Of a stretch of DNA of 64,000 nt, positions 1-7,571 are shown in pieces (the first letter of the stretch is position 1; the number at the start of each line of letters is the position of its first letter). Location of the stretch: positions 26,166 to 90,165 of the forward strand of contig NZ_CAKZLP010000055.1 in the NCBI RefSeq assembly GCF_937127095.1, written 5' to 3'. Position numbers and translations under genes: made by a program. The notes beneath the pieces are model-generated. The model was not told the DNA's origin. It saw only the letters and a program-made list of their open reading frames with translations, and ran no database searches. This DNA comes from an uncultured Amphritea sp. (GTDB taxonomy: Bacteria > Pseudomonadota > Gammaproteobacteria > Pseudomonadales > Balneatricaceae).

Positions 1-250
1 CCAGCTCACCCGTGAACAGTGCTTCTATCTTTTGCGGCAACTCTTGCTGTTCGGCTAGCTTAATCAGCTGCTGTAGCGTGTCATTAGTGATACGCTGCTT
101 GGCAAAGTCAGCCAGGCAGTGGGCTGCACTGAAACTGAACTTTTCGAAACGATGAGCATCTTCAGCAAACATATCTTTAAGATGTGTGTCGCGGACTTCA
201 TCTGCATGTCTCTTCAGTGCCAGCCAGGCCGGGGATTGATCAATCGTCAT
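1..250 (-). CDS. pgi: glucose-6-phosphate isomerase, N-terminal part (cut by window edge)
   Basis: Only the first 83 codons lie in the window; the gene runs off the left edge. The enzyme interconverts glucose 6-phosphate and fructose 6-phosphate in the cytoplasm. The translation from the ATG at 248-250 begins MTIDQSPAWLALKRHADE and continues with LKDMFAEDAHRFEKFS, which matches the N-terminal signature of bacterial Pgi (the LFAxDPxRFxxFS segment). It starts 4 bases after the galU stop, so it is probably the last or a late gene of the same transcript. Glucose 6-phosphate feeds GalU through phosphoglucomutase, so the pairing makes metabolic sense. The active site is outside the window. Confidence 0.85.
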   Translation of the reverse strand, partial: MTIDQSPAWLALKRHADEVRDTHLKDMFAEDAHRFEKFSFSAAHCLADFAKQRITNDTLQQLIKLAEQQELPQKIEALFTGEL

Positions 251-254
251 AATT

Positions 255-1139
255 TCAGTCCTGTTGCGCGATGAACTGCTTAAATCCTTCAGCGGTTTCC
301 GGGTGTTGCAGTCCGTAGGCTACGTTAGCCTGGAGGAAGCCGAGCTTGTTGCCACAATCGTATGTTTTGCCGGTCATGCGGTACGCTTCGACCGTTTGTT
401 CACGTAATAGCTCATCAAGTGCGTCGGTCAGCTGGATCTCATCTCCCGCACCGGGTTTAGTGTTCGCCAGAAGTTGCATCACGCGTGCCGGCAGAACGTA
501 GCGACCAACCACGGCAAGATCTGAGGGAGCATCTTCTGACTTGGGCTTTTCGACCATACCTTTAATCGGGGTGGACTCGCCTGCAGAGGGTTTGATGCCA
601 TTGCAGTCTGCAATGCCGTAGAGGTGTACCTGGCTCTGTGGGACTGATTCAACCATGATTTGCGCAGCGCTATGCTGTTCAAAAGCGTTGATCATTTTCT
701 GCAGGTCATTCTCGTTTTGCTGATAGTTGTTGACCAGTACGTCGGGAAGGATTACTACAAAAGGTTCATTATTGACTGCTTGCGCTGCGCAGTATACCGC
801 ATGGCCCAGGCCTTTTGCTTCAGGCTGGCGAACGGATATAATGGTCACATCGCTGGGTACAATATTACGCACAGAATTAAGGATGGCTGTTTTGTTCTTC
901 GACTCAAGCTGATGCTCAAGCTCATAATGGGAATCGAAGTGATCCTCAATGGCTGATTTTCCATTACGGGTGACTAGCACGATCTCTTTGATCCCCGCTT
1001 TAATCGCTTCCTCTACAACATGCTGGATAACAGGCTTATCCACCACCGGCAACATCTCTTTAGGAATCGCTTTGCTTGCCGGAAGTACCCGGGTGCCCAG
1101 ACCCGCAACGGGGATTACAGCTTTACGTACAGTTGTCAT
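255..1139 (-). CDS. galU: UTP--glucose-1-phosphate uridylyltransferase
   Basis: Makes UDP-glucose from UTP and glucose 1-phosphate, supplying LPS core, exopolysaccharide and osmoprotectant synthesis in the cytoplasm. The 294-aa protein has the nucleotidyltransferase signature near residues 11-32 (AGLGTRVLPASKAIPKEMLP), the KGLGHAVYCA segment near residue 110 and GMVEKP in the middle, all typical of GalU. Length is normal for the family. It lies 39 bases downstream of the VpsP-like gene and 4 bases upstream of pgi on the same strand, so it is probably read from the polysaccharide operon, which would couple precursor supply to export. A separate promoter in the short gap cannot be excluded. Confidence 0.95.
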   Translation of the reverse strand: MTTVRKAVIPVAGLGTRVLPASKAIPKEMLPVVDKPVIQHVVEEAIKAGIKEIVLVTRNGKSAIEDHFDSHYELEHQLESKNKTAILNSVRNIVPSDVTIISVRQPEAKGLGHAVYCAAQAVNNEPFVVILPDVLVNNYQQNENDLQKMINAFEQHSAAQIMVESVPQSQVHLYGIADCNGIKPSAGESTPIKGMVEKPKSEDAPSDLAVVGRYVLPARVMQLLANTKPGAGDEIQLTDALDELLREQTVEAYRMTGKTYDCGNKLGFLQANVAYGLQHPETAEGFKQFIAQQD

Positions 1140-1178
1140 AGTATTCCTTTCTATATAAAACCAAGTAATGAGTTATTA

Positions 1179-1844
1179 TCAGACGCCACATAGCTTTCTT
1201 TGATATACGTCTCTCTGGAGATTGGCACAGATAAGAGATCGTTTATTATATCGGTTTAAAATGACTTTTATATGATCCGGATTTCGACGAATCCCCCGAC
1301 GGATGTTATCGATGATCATTTTTCGTTCATCCATGTTCAGACTTAGCCATCCTAACAATCCTGCTTCAGTTAAAGCAATATTCACACCATTTTCCCATGG
1401 GCCACTGCTTACTGATTGTCTGATCATATGCTGATATTCCTGATCAAACTCGCCTGATTTTGCTTTTATCAACGCTATATTTGCTTGCGTATAGGGCCAT
1501 TGAGGTCTCAGTGAGTTTGAATGACGATAGCTGACCAAAGCCTCCTGAAGGGCCGTTGATTTCAGTAGAGGGTTATCGGAAATTAGTGCGTTGTAATGGT
1601 GCAATCTCCCCAGGTAATCATAATACTCTGGTGCACGGCTCCAGTTTAGCGCTGTTTCGATTGCGACCCTGGCTTTGGTTAGTTCTTCAGGTACCGGTAA
1701 TCGGTTTTCCGACTCCCATTTGCTTACTTCATGCCGCGTGGTATAGGCGTTCAGATCTGCGAGGCCCCATTTGACTGCAGGGATGCAAAGAGCAAGCAAT
1801 AATATCGCTGGGATTAGTGCCAGCTTTCTATTCACTCCCCTCAT
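1179..1844 (-). CDS. VpsP-like polysaccharide biosynthesis protein
   Basis: 221-aa protein with one N-terminal hydrophobic segment (about residues 8-24, KLALIPAILLLALCIPAVKW), then a mostly helical soluble part with a TPR-like pattern (pairs such as ALNWSRAPEYYDYLGRLHHY and SYRHSNSLRPQWPYTQANIAL). This layout resembles the poorly understood VpsP family of exopolysaccharide loci, probably a membrane-anchored periplasmic protein. Its start overlaps the stop of the CpsB-like gene by 4 bases (ATGA), so it is translationally coupled to the export operon. The family assignment is from recollection of sequence style and context; no catalytic motif is visible and a molecular function should not be assumed. 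Confidence 0.6.
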   Translation of the reverse strand: MRGVNRKLALIPAILLLALCIPAVKWGLADLNAYTTRHEVSKWESENRLPVPEELTKARVAIETALNWSRAPEYYDYLGRLHHYNALISDNPLLKSTALQEALVSYRHSNSLRPQWPYTQANIALIKAKSGEFDQEYQHMIRQSVSSGPWENGVNIALTEAGLLGWLSLNMDERKMIIDNIRRGIRRNPDHIKVILNRYNKRSLICANLQRDVYQRKLCGV

Positions 1845-2566
1845 TTATGAGGCAGCCCGGTAATGATGGCAGGGTTATCAAAGACAAGCTTATTGGCCTC
1901 ATTTTTGCCGATAATCTCTGCTGCCGCCTGCAATCCTTTGCTTAGAACCGGAGGACGATGTAGACGATTATGGGCATCTGTTGCCAGGATTGTTGCCCAC
2001 CCCTGTTGCAGAATATGAGTCGCGCATTGCTTAGCCCGATAACCAAACTCTCCGGTCACTGACATTGCTGTTAGTTGTATCAGACATCCAGACTCAATAA
2101 ACGGAATGAGTTTGTCAAATGACTGCATAATCTCTTTATTACGTTCCGGGTGCGCGATCATCGGCATAATATTATACTTCTTCAGCCAGCCGATCAGCTT
2201 GTCTGTACCCGGTAATATATGACTGTGTGGAAGCTCTAGGAGAAGGACTTTCTTTCCTTCCCACTGGCCTATTAATGGGATCTTACCGGCTGGAATCATG
2301 CTCAGCATCTCAGTTGAGATGCGTATCTCTGCGCCCATACTGATTGATAACGGTATTTTGTTATCTGCCAGAGCTTGCTGAAGCGTTTTGAGTACCGGTT
2401 TTATGGTTGCAATTTCATTGTCATATCGGCCGGGATGAATGTGCGGAGTGACAACCATATGCCGTATTCCATCATTCACAGCTATAACAGCAAGCTCCAG
2501 CGACTCTTGCAGAGTCGCTGGACCATCGTCGATGCCAGGCAATATATGATTATGCAGGTCTATCAT
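1841..2566 (-). CDS. CpsB/CapC (YwqE)-type tyrosine phosphatase, PHP superfamily
   Basis: Predicted metal-dependent protein-tyrosine phosphatase acting on the phosphorylated tail of the neighbouring tyrosine autokinase. The 241-aa protein opens with MIDLHNHILPGIDDGP, carrying the HxH metal motif at residues 5-7. It also has VTPHIHPGRY near residue 40, AHPERN near residue 140 and ATDAHN near residue 195, which give the remaining PHP metal ligands. This is the family-typical order. The ATG overlaps the last base of the kinase stop codon, so kinase and phosphatase are translationally coupled. Cycling of kinase phosphorylation generally controls polymer assembly and length in such systems. Confidence 0.88.
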   Translation of the reverse strand: MIDLHNHILPGIDDGPATLQESLELAVIAVNDGIRHMVVTPHIHPGRYDNEIATIKPVLKTLQQALADNKIPLSISMGAEIRISTEMLSMIPAGKIPLIGQWEGKKVLLLELPHSHILPGTDKLIGWLKKYNIMPMIAHPERNKEIMQSFDKLIPFIESGCLIQLTAMSVTGEFGYRAKQCATHILQQGWATILATDAHNRLHRPPVLSKGLQAAAEIIGKNEANKLVFDNPAIITGLPHK

Positions 2567-4797
2567 CAGGCTGGACTTTTAATTTGGTCATCCTCAGTGG
2601 CCTCGTCGACGTAACCATACGTATCATAATATCCCTGATAGTCATCACTGTAATATTTACTCGCCTTCTTTATATCAACCTGATTAAGCACAACTCCGAT
2701 GAGGGGTGCATTAACCTCTTTCAGTCGTTTCAGACCTGCTTTTGCTTGTTGATGGTTGGTTGCATCGGCCTTAACGACATAGATCATTGCGCCCACATGT
2801 TGTGCCAGAACCAGTGCATCACTGACTGCCTGAGTGGGGGCGGTATCAATCACGATCCGGTCATAATGAGATTCCAGCACGGACAATACTTTAGCGAAGC
2901 GTTTTGATGCCAGCAGGTCGAGGGGGTTTGGAGGAATCGTACCGGCTGTCATAATATCGATATTATTGGTGTCTGACCGATGGATACACTCTTCCAGCTT
3001 TGATGTTCCGGCAACCAAGTTTGATAGACCTGTTACTTTACTTGAGAGTCCAAATGCTTTGGCTATAGAAGGTCTGCGCATATCGGCATCAATTAGTAGC
3101 ACTTTTTCCATCTGTCCGATCGATGTCGCCAGGTTGATTGCCAGCGATGTTTTGCCTTCGCCGGGAACTGAAGAGGTACAGCATAATATCTTATGGGGAT
3201 TATCAAGTGCCGATAATACCACTCCGGTTCTGATGGTTCTGACGGACTCAGCGTAAGGCGACTTTGGATCGTCAATATAAGCCGTGTAGCTCTGGTCTTC
3301 TTTACCCTTTTTCCTAGTGAGCAGAGGTAATAGCCCCAGCATAGTGGAATTCAGTTTGTTTTCGACATCAGTAGCTGATTTTACTGTGTTATTGAGCGCT
3401 TCCATGAGGAACGCCAGTACTACTCCGAACATTACGCTGGCGATAAAAGACAGTGCAATAATAAGCTTTTTATTAGGCTTGGCCGGTCTTATTGGTACTT
3501 CAGCTGGATCACTGATGCGGGCATTGGCTGATTGCAGGTCGCCTGTCGCATTGGTTTCATTCAGCCGGTTAAAAAACGTATCGTATAATTTACGAGTCGA
3601 TTCTGCTTCTTTTTCCAGAGATTTGAGTTTGTGATCTTTATTATTTATAGCCTGTAGCTTCTGTTTGGCATTTTCCTGATCAGCTTTGAGGGAGCGTTCA
3701 TTGGTAAGCGCTATACGATAATCACTTTCTATGCTACTCACTATTCTCTTGATCTGGTTGTAAAGAGCGCCTCTTACATCACTTAGCTCTGACTCTACCG
3801 CTTGCATTTGGGGGTGCTTAGGGCCGTAGCGTTTAGCCAGGTCAGCTTTTTTTAAAGCTGTTTCCAGTTCAGCGCGTTTCAGATCCCTGATAAGTGGATG
3901 GTTGAGGATAACAGGAATGTTCTCATAAGCTTCCAGATTGCTGGATGAAACCGATTGTATTTGTCGGTACAGGCTTTCAGCTTCAAGTCGTGTTCTGCGA
4001 GCGTCAACAAGCCGGGTGGAGATAAGCGATAGTTCATTGTTCGCTATCTCTGCACCACCATCGCTACCGACAATCTGTTCTTTGTTTCTGTATTCCTGAA
4101 GTTTCTCTTCGGATGTATTGACCTGCTCTCGCAGCCCGCTCAGGCGCTCCATCAGCCACTCTGATGCTTTATAAGTGAGTTGCATGCGGGCATCTAGGTT
4201 GTTTTCGATATACGCATTGCCAACGGCATTTGCGACCTGGGCAGCCAGAAGTGGGTTATTTGCTGCGAATGTTATTTGTACCAGCTGCGTTTTACGTACG
4301 GGGGAGATCGTTAATTTTCTGATAAAGCTTTGAGTGAGCTGCTGGAGCTTTATTTTCTTTTCTTCCTCTTCAGTTTTACTTTCCTTCGGACGCGCCACAG
4401 GTAGCCAGTCGCGCCAGTTAAAAGAAAATGCTGATGGTTCCGGGTTAAACTCAGGATGATCTATCAGGTTTAGCTTATCGATTACTTTCTCTGCAAGCTG
4501 TCGGGACCTAAGAATTTCAAACTGTGTCTGATAATATTCATCATTGTTTGTGTCAAGGCCATAAACCTGCTCAATAGAGACTACGTTAGCTTGTTTGGCT
4601 TCGATCAGCAGAGTTGCAGTCGCCTGGTAGACTGGCTTCATTGAAAAAGCAACCAGCGTCGAAAGAATCGAGATAATGATTGCGAAGCCAAGAATGCCCC
4701 ACTTATGCCGGTATATCGTCATCCAGTATTGACGTAGGTCTATGACCTCTTCCTGCATCGGTTGGGAAAATCTATCCTGGGGCACGTTTTTTTCCAT
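2566..4797 (-). CDS. polysaccharide co-polymerase with BY-kinase domain (Wzc/ExoP-like tyrosine autokinase)
   Basis: 743-aa inner-membrane protein that couples polymer assembly to export. Order of parts: Wzz-type chain-length domain with TM1 at about residues 33-54; a long periplasmic coiled-coil region (GNVR-like, about 200-430); TM2 at about 445-468; then a cytoplasmic kinase with Walker A near residue 545 (SSVPGEGKTS), Walker A-prime near 569 (LLIDADMRRP) and Walker B near 649 (IVIDTAP). The tail at about 712-733 is a tyrosine cluster (KYYSDDYQGYYDTYGY), the usual autophosphorylation site. The cognate phosphatase gene follows directly, and the OPX and beta-barrel genes precede it. No glycosyltransferase, flippase or polymerase gene is present in the window, so polymer identity is unknown. 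Confidence 0.92.
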   Translation of the reverse strand: MEKNVPQDRFSQPMQEEVIDLRQYWMTIYRHKWGILGFAIIISILSTLVAFSMKPVYQATATLLIEAKQANVVSIEQVYGLDTNNDEYYQTQFEILRSRQLAEKVIDKLNLIDHPEFNPEPSAFSFNWRDWLPVARPKESKTEEEEKKIKLQQLTQSFIRKLTISPVRKTQLVQITFAANNPLLAAQVANAVGNAYIENNLDARMQLTYKASEWLMERLSGLREQVNTSEEKLQEYRNKEQIVGSDGGAEIANNELSLISTRLVDARRTRLEAESLYRQIQSVSSSNLEAYENIPVILNHPLIRDLKRAELETALKKADLAKRYGPKHPQMQAVESELSDVRGALYNQIKRIVSSIESDYRIALTNERSLKADQENAKQKLQAINNKDHKLKSLEKEAESTRKLYDTFFNRLNETNATGDLQSANARISDPAEVPIRPAKPNKKLIIALSFIASVMFGVVLAFLMEALNNTVKSATDVENKLNSTMLGLLPLLTRKKGKEDQSYTAYIDDPKSPYAESVRTIRTGVVLSALDNPHKILCCTSSVPGEGKTSLAINLATSIGQMEKVLLIDADMRRPSIAKAFGLSSKVTGLSNLVAGTSKLEECIHRSDTNNIDIMTAGTIPPNPLDLLASKRFAKVLSVLESHYDRIVIDTAPTQAVSDALVLAQHVGAMIYVVKADATNHQQAKAGLKRLKEVNAPLIGVVLNQVDIKKASKYYSDDYQGYYDTYGYVDEATEDDQIKSPA

Positions 4798-4889
4798 ACT
4801 GAAAAGTTCTCTGCTTCAATAATCGTTGTTGGCAGGTGGGGAATAAGTACTAAAAAATTACGAATCTTTGTCTGGCTGGTTTAAAAAAA

Positions 4890-5447
4890 TCAGAAGAAGC
4901 TTTGCTCTATAGTGATAATGTCTCCGGGCAAAACCTGTCGACTCAGATCAACCATTTCAGGGTCTCCGGTATTCCCGTCGCGTTGAATAAATATCTTTGA
5001 TTTTGAAGCTCTTTCTGTGAAGCCTCCAGCGATTGCAACAGCTTTTTGCAGTGTAAGGCCCGGCTGAAATGGGTAGCTCCCTGGTTTTTTAACTTCTCCG
5101 TTGATGAAGAATTCTCTGTACTCAAGTACGGTCACATTAACGTTTGGGTTCAACAGATAGCCATTAGCTAGCCCGTTAGCAATTTTGCTGCTCAATTCAC
5201 TTGTTGTAAGGTCTAAGACTTCAAGCTCACCGAGAAACGGGTATGAAATTGTACCCGCATCACTTAAACGGGTTTCAATGCTAAGCTCTTCCTCGCCGAA
5301 CACGGTGATTTTAACCATGTCGCCAGATCCCAACTGGTAATCTGAAAATTGAGAATTTTCAGCTGCATGCGTTGGTATAAAGGTTGCGAGGAATGCGATA
5401 AAAAGGACTCTTAACGAGTGCTTCAGGTAGTTTACTAAATGCTGCAT
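4890..5447 (-). CDS. short outer-membrane polysaccharide export (OPX, Wza-like) protein
   Basis: 185-aa exported protein with a signal peptide (hydrophobic run about residues 11-28, ending THAAE). The Poly_export/PES domain follows (DYQLGSGDMVKITVFGEEEL, about 36-110), then one SLBB domain (FFINGEVKKPGSYPFQPGLT, about 112-185). There is no cysteine in the signal region, so it is not a lipoprotein. The protein stops soon after one SLBB domain, whereas E. coli Wza (about 380 aa) has further domains and a C-terminal helix that crosses the outer membrane. It therefore probably cannot form the outer-membrane pore alone. The preceding gene encodes a beta-barrel that could supply that pore. A 92-base gap separates it from the kinase gene. 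Confidence 0.88.
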   Translation of the reverse strand: MQHLVNYLKHSLRVLFIAFLATFIPTHAAENSQFSDYQLGSGDMVKITVFGEEELSIETRLSDAGTISYPFLGELEVLDLTTSELSSKIANGLANGYLLNPNVNVTVLEYREFFINGEVKKPGSYPFQPGLTLQKAVAIAGGFTERASKSKIFIQRDGNTGDPEMVDLSRQVLPGDIITIEQSFF

Positions 5448-5479
5448 TTGTCGCTCTCAAAGTCCTGATGTAAATCTGA

Positions 5480-6679
5480 TCAGAGTGATCCTGTAACTGA
5501 TATCAAATATATATTTCGGTCAAATGGGATTCCACTTATGTTTGATTCAGTATTTTGGTGAGAATACCCAACGCCAAAGCTCAGCCAGCGACGCATGTCA
5601 TAGTTTAACCTCAAACTGGCATCGGTGATCTCATCTTCCCGACCACCAGTAGAACCTTTGTAATCATCATTTGTATACCCTGAGCTGAAGATCGTTTGTA
5701 GTTGATCATTCCAGTCATGTGTCCAGGATAAACGGATAACTTTTGAATCGATAAAATCTCCGATGCCTGAAGACTCTTTTTCAGACTGACTTGTTGCAAA
5801 ATTAAAAACGGAATACGAAAGTGGCTCCCATTTAAGGGCCGCTTCCCAGCTGCTACCGGAAAAGTCATTTCTTGCGGAAGATTTGAAGTCCTTCTGTACG
5901 TGGCCCAGTTTAATTGTGCCTGTCGTTTTTGCGGATCCTTCCCAAGTTGCACCGACAAAGTACCGAAGTGTTTCACTATCAAGACTGGCTGCCGGATCAG
6001 TTTTATAGTTCAGAGTCTGGTCTCTGATTTCGAACAATAGTGACGTTTTGGGCTGGATTCTGTAATAGAAAGTTCCGCTGAAAGTTGTCAGTTCACTATC
6101 TCTTTCATTCGTGATGGTGCGGAAGTTTTGATATTCTTTGTCGTCATATCTGCCGGAAAAAACCAGTTTTCCTGCAGCGTCGACGGCACCATAGGTATAG
6201 GTAAAAGAGACTGATTTAGTGTCATATTCCAGCGGAGCCGTTACAGTTGCACCTATATTGCCTGATTCTGTAATTCCGGTGCCCCGTTCTTCGTGGTTCT
6301 TCGAGTATGAACTATTCAGATCCAGCATATTGCGTGCATCAAATTCAAGGTGCGCATCTACACCAAGGTTATGGTCTGTATAGTTATCATCAGAGCTACT
6401 TTGGTACATTCCATGATTCAGCGTGTAACGGGCTCTATAGGCGTTGAAACCATCTTCTGCAATAACCTGAAAATTCGGGCTTATTACTGTTTTCTGGCTA
6501 TCAACCTCTGCGCTGTTAGAACTGAATATATTGTCGTCGTAGCTCGTTTGGACATTCAGCGTTGGTATAATGCTGACGGGTTCTGCATCTATAGATGCAG
6601 GCCGTATAGCAGCAAATGCATGAGAATAAAGAATAAGGGCGCAAGGCGTTAATATGCTTGCCAAAGTCCGGTTTTTCAT
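5480..6679 (-). CDS. outer-membrane beta-barrel protein of the polysaccharide export operon
   Basis: 399-aa protein with a signal peptide (MKNRTLASILTPCALILYSH, cleavage near AFA). It is then almost entirely alternating amphipathic strands with aromatic girdle residues, such as FQVIAEDGFNAYRARYTLNH, SVSFTYTYGAVDAAGKLVFS and WLSFGVGYSHQNTE. This is the pattern of the putative beta-barrel porin 2 (BBP2_2) family found in exopolysaccharide loci. It is the first gene of the operon, 32 bases ahead of the short OPX gene. The likely role is the outer-membrane pore through which the polymer leaves, in partnership with the OPX protein. The strand number was not modelled. Its last residue is leucine rather than the phenylalanine common in barrels. 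Confidence 0.78.
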   Translation of the reverse strand: MKNRTLASILTPCALILYSHAFAAIRPASIDAEPVSIIPTLNVQTSYDDNIFSSNSAEVDSQKTVISPNFQVIAEDGFNAYRARYTLNHGMYQSSSDDNYTDHNLGVDAHLEFDARNMLDLNSSYSKNHEERGTGITESGNIGATVTAPLEYDTKSVSFTYTYGAVDAAGKLVFSGRYDDKEYQNFRTITNERDSELTTFSGTFYYRIQPKTSLLFEIRDQTLNYKTDPAASLDSETLRYFVGATWEGSAKTTGTIKLGHVQKDFKSSARNDFSGSSWEAALKWEPLSYSVFNFATSQSEKESSGIGDFIDSKVIRLSWTHDWNDQLQTIFSSGYTNDDYKGSTGGREDEITDASLRLNYDMRRWLSFGVGYSHQNTESNISGIPFDRNIYLISVTGSL

Positions 6680-7016
6680 CAGCTGATATCCTTGTAAATG
6701 TCATGCACTGGCATTTGCTTTCAGCGCCTGCTTAATTCAGGACACCCTGAACAATCAGGGTGTGTTAGGTTCTCTAATACTAGCATGGCTTCTTTTTTAG
6801 TGGTACTCGATAGCGAAGCCAAATGGCGACATTTTGCTTTTTTTTGCTGCAGTGCGGTATGGAGGTGCGTAAGGGGTGGGTTTGAGTTATGAAAAATATT
6901 TATTATTGTATTGGGTTGCCGTAAATCGGATCACGCTGAGATGATTTTTTATGCTTAGTTTTTTGTTGCAGAGTCGTGTAACAATAGTTTTACAAATATT
7001 AAGTTGGGGGGCTCTT
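6680..7016. other. divergent intergenic region between the polysaccharide operon and moaB
   Basis: This 337-base AT-rich region must hold the promoter of the minus-strand polysaccharide operon and that of moaB. It contains the perfect hairpin at 6742-6763 listed separately. A second inverted pair lies nearby, TGGCTTC and GAAGCCA, with about 21 bases between the arms (about 6785-6822). No convincing -35/-10 pair, sigma-54 site or FNR box was found on either strand. There is no supportable small gene. Confidence 0.6.
6742..6763 (-). promoter_or_regulatory. perfect 9-bp inverted repeat in the leader of the polysaccharide operon
   Basis: ACACCCTGA and TCAGGGTGT flank a 4-base loop, about 63-84 bases upstream of the beta-barrel start codon. 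No T-run follows on the minus strand, so it does not look like a terminator. It could be a protein-binding operator or an RNA hairpin in the leader. Confidence 0.5.
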
Positions 7017-7571
7017 ATGGGTCATGCAAAAAAAGATGTGCCTTTTCAGTCGTTAAAAATTGCAGTGCTGACCGTTTCTGATACCCGTACGCCGGAGAAT
7101 GATACCTCCGGTGATGCTTTGGTGAGCGGTCTTACGGACGCAGGTCATACGCTGGCGGATAGGGCTATCAGTAAAGATGATGTGTATCAGTTACGTGCAG
7201 TGGCGTCTAAATGGATCGCCGATGAAGCGGTTCAGGCGATTCTGGTGACCGGGGGGACTGGCTTTACCCTGCGGGATACTACCCCTGAGGCGCTGACGCC
7301 GCTGTTTGATAAAGCAATAGAGGGTTATGGCGAGCTGTTTCGTCAGCTCTCTTATGAGGAGATCGGCACATCGACAATTCAGTCCAGAGCTTTTGCCGGT
7401 GTTGCTAATCGCACGGTGATATTCTGTATGCCGGGTTCTACCGGTGCCTGTAAAACTGCCTGGAACGGGATTATCCGTGAGCAGTTGGATGCGCGTCATC
7501 GTCCCTGTAACTTTGTCGAGATGGTGATGACAACTAAGTCTGTTGAAACTGCTTGTGGGCCGCGCGGATGA
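7017..7571 (+). CDS. moaB: molybdenum cofactor biosynthesis protein B (molybdopterin adenylyltransferase family)
   Basis: 184-aa MoaB/MogA-family protein that adenylates molybdopterin before metal insertion. It shows VLTVSDTRTPENDTSGD near residue 18, the VTGGTGFTLRDTTPEAL segment near residue 76 and CMPGSTGACKTAW near residue 135, all conserved in the family. The start was set at the ATG at 7017 (MGHAKKDVPFQSLKIAVLTV) because a purine-rich GGGGGG run sits just upstream. A longer reading from 6951 adds a hydrophobic stretch that MoaB lacks. Its stop overlaps the moeA start (ATGA), so the pair is translationally coupled. Confidence 0.93.
   Translation: MGHAKKDVPFQSLKIAVLTVSDTRTPENDTSGDALVSGLTDAGHTLADRAISKDDVYQLRAVASKWIADEAVQAILVTGGTGFTLRDTTPEALTPLFDKAIEGYGELFRQLSYEEIGTSTIQSRAFAGVANRTVIFCMPGSTGACKTAWNGIIREQLDARHRPCNFVEMVMTTKSVETACGPRG

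Noticed and set aside
6785..6822. Cyclic di-GMP or molybdenum cofactor riboswitch between the polysaccharide operon and moaB
   Set aside because: Only a 7-bp inverted pair is visible; conserved core bases of either riboswitch class were not found.
6951..7016. Longer N-terminus for moaB
   Set aside because: The added 22 residues are hydrophobic and not part of MoaB; a good ribosome-binding site precedes the ATG at 7017.
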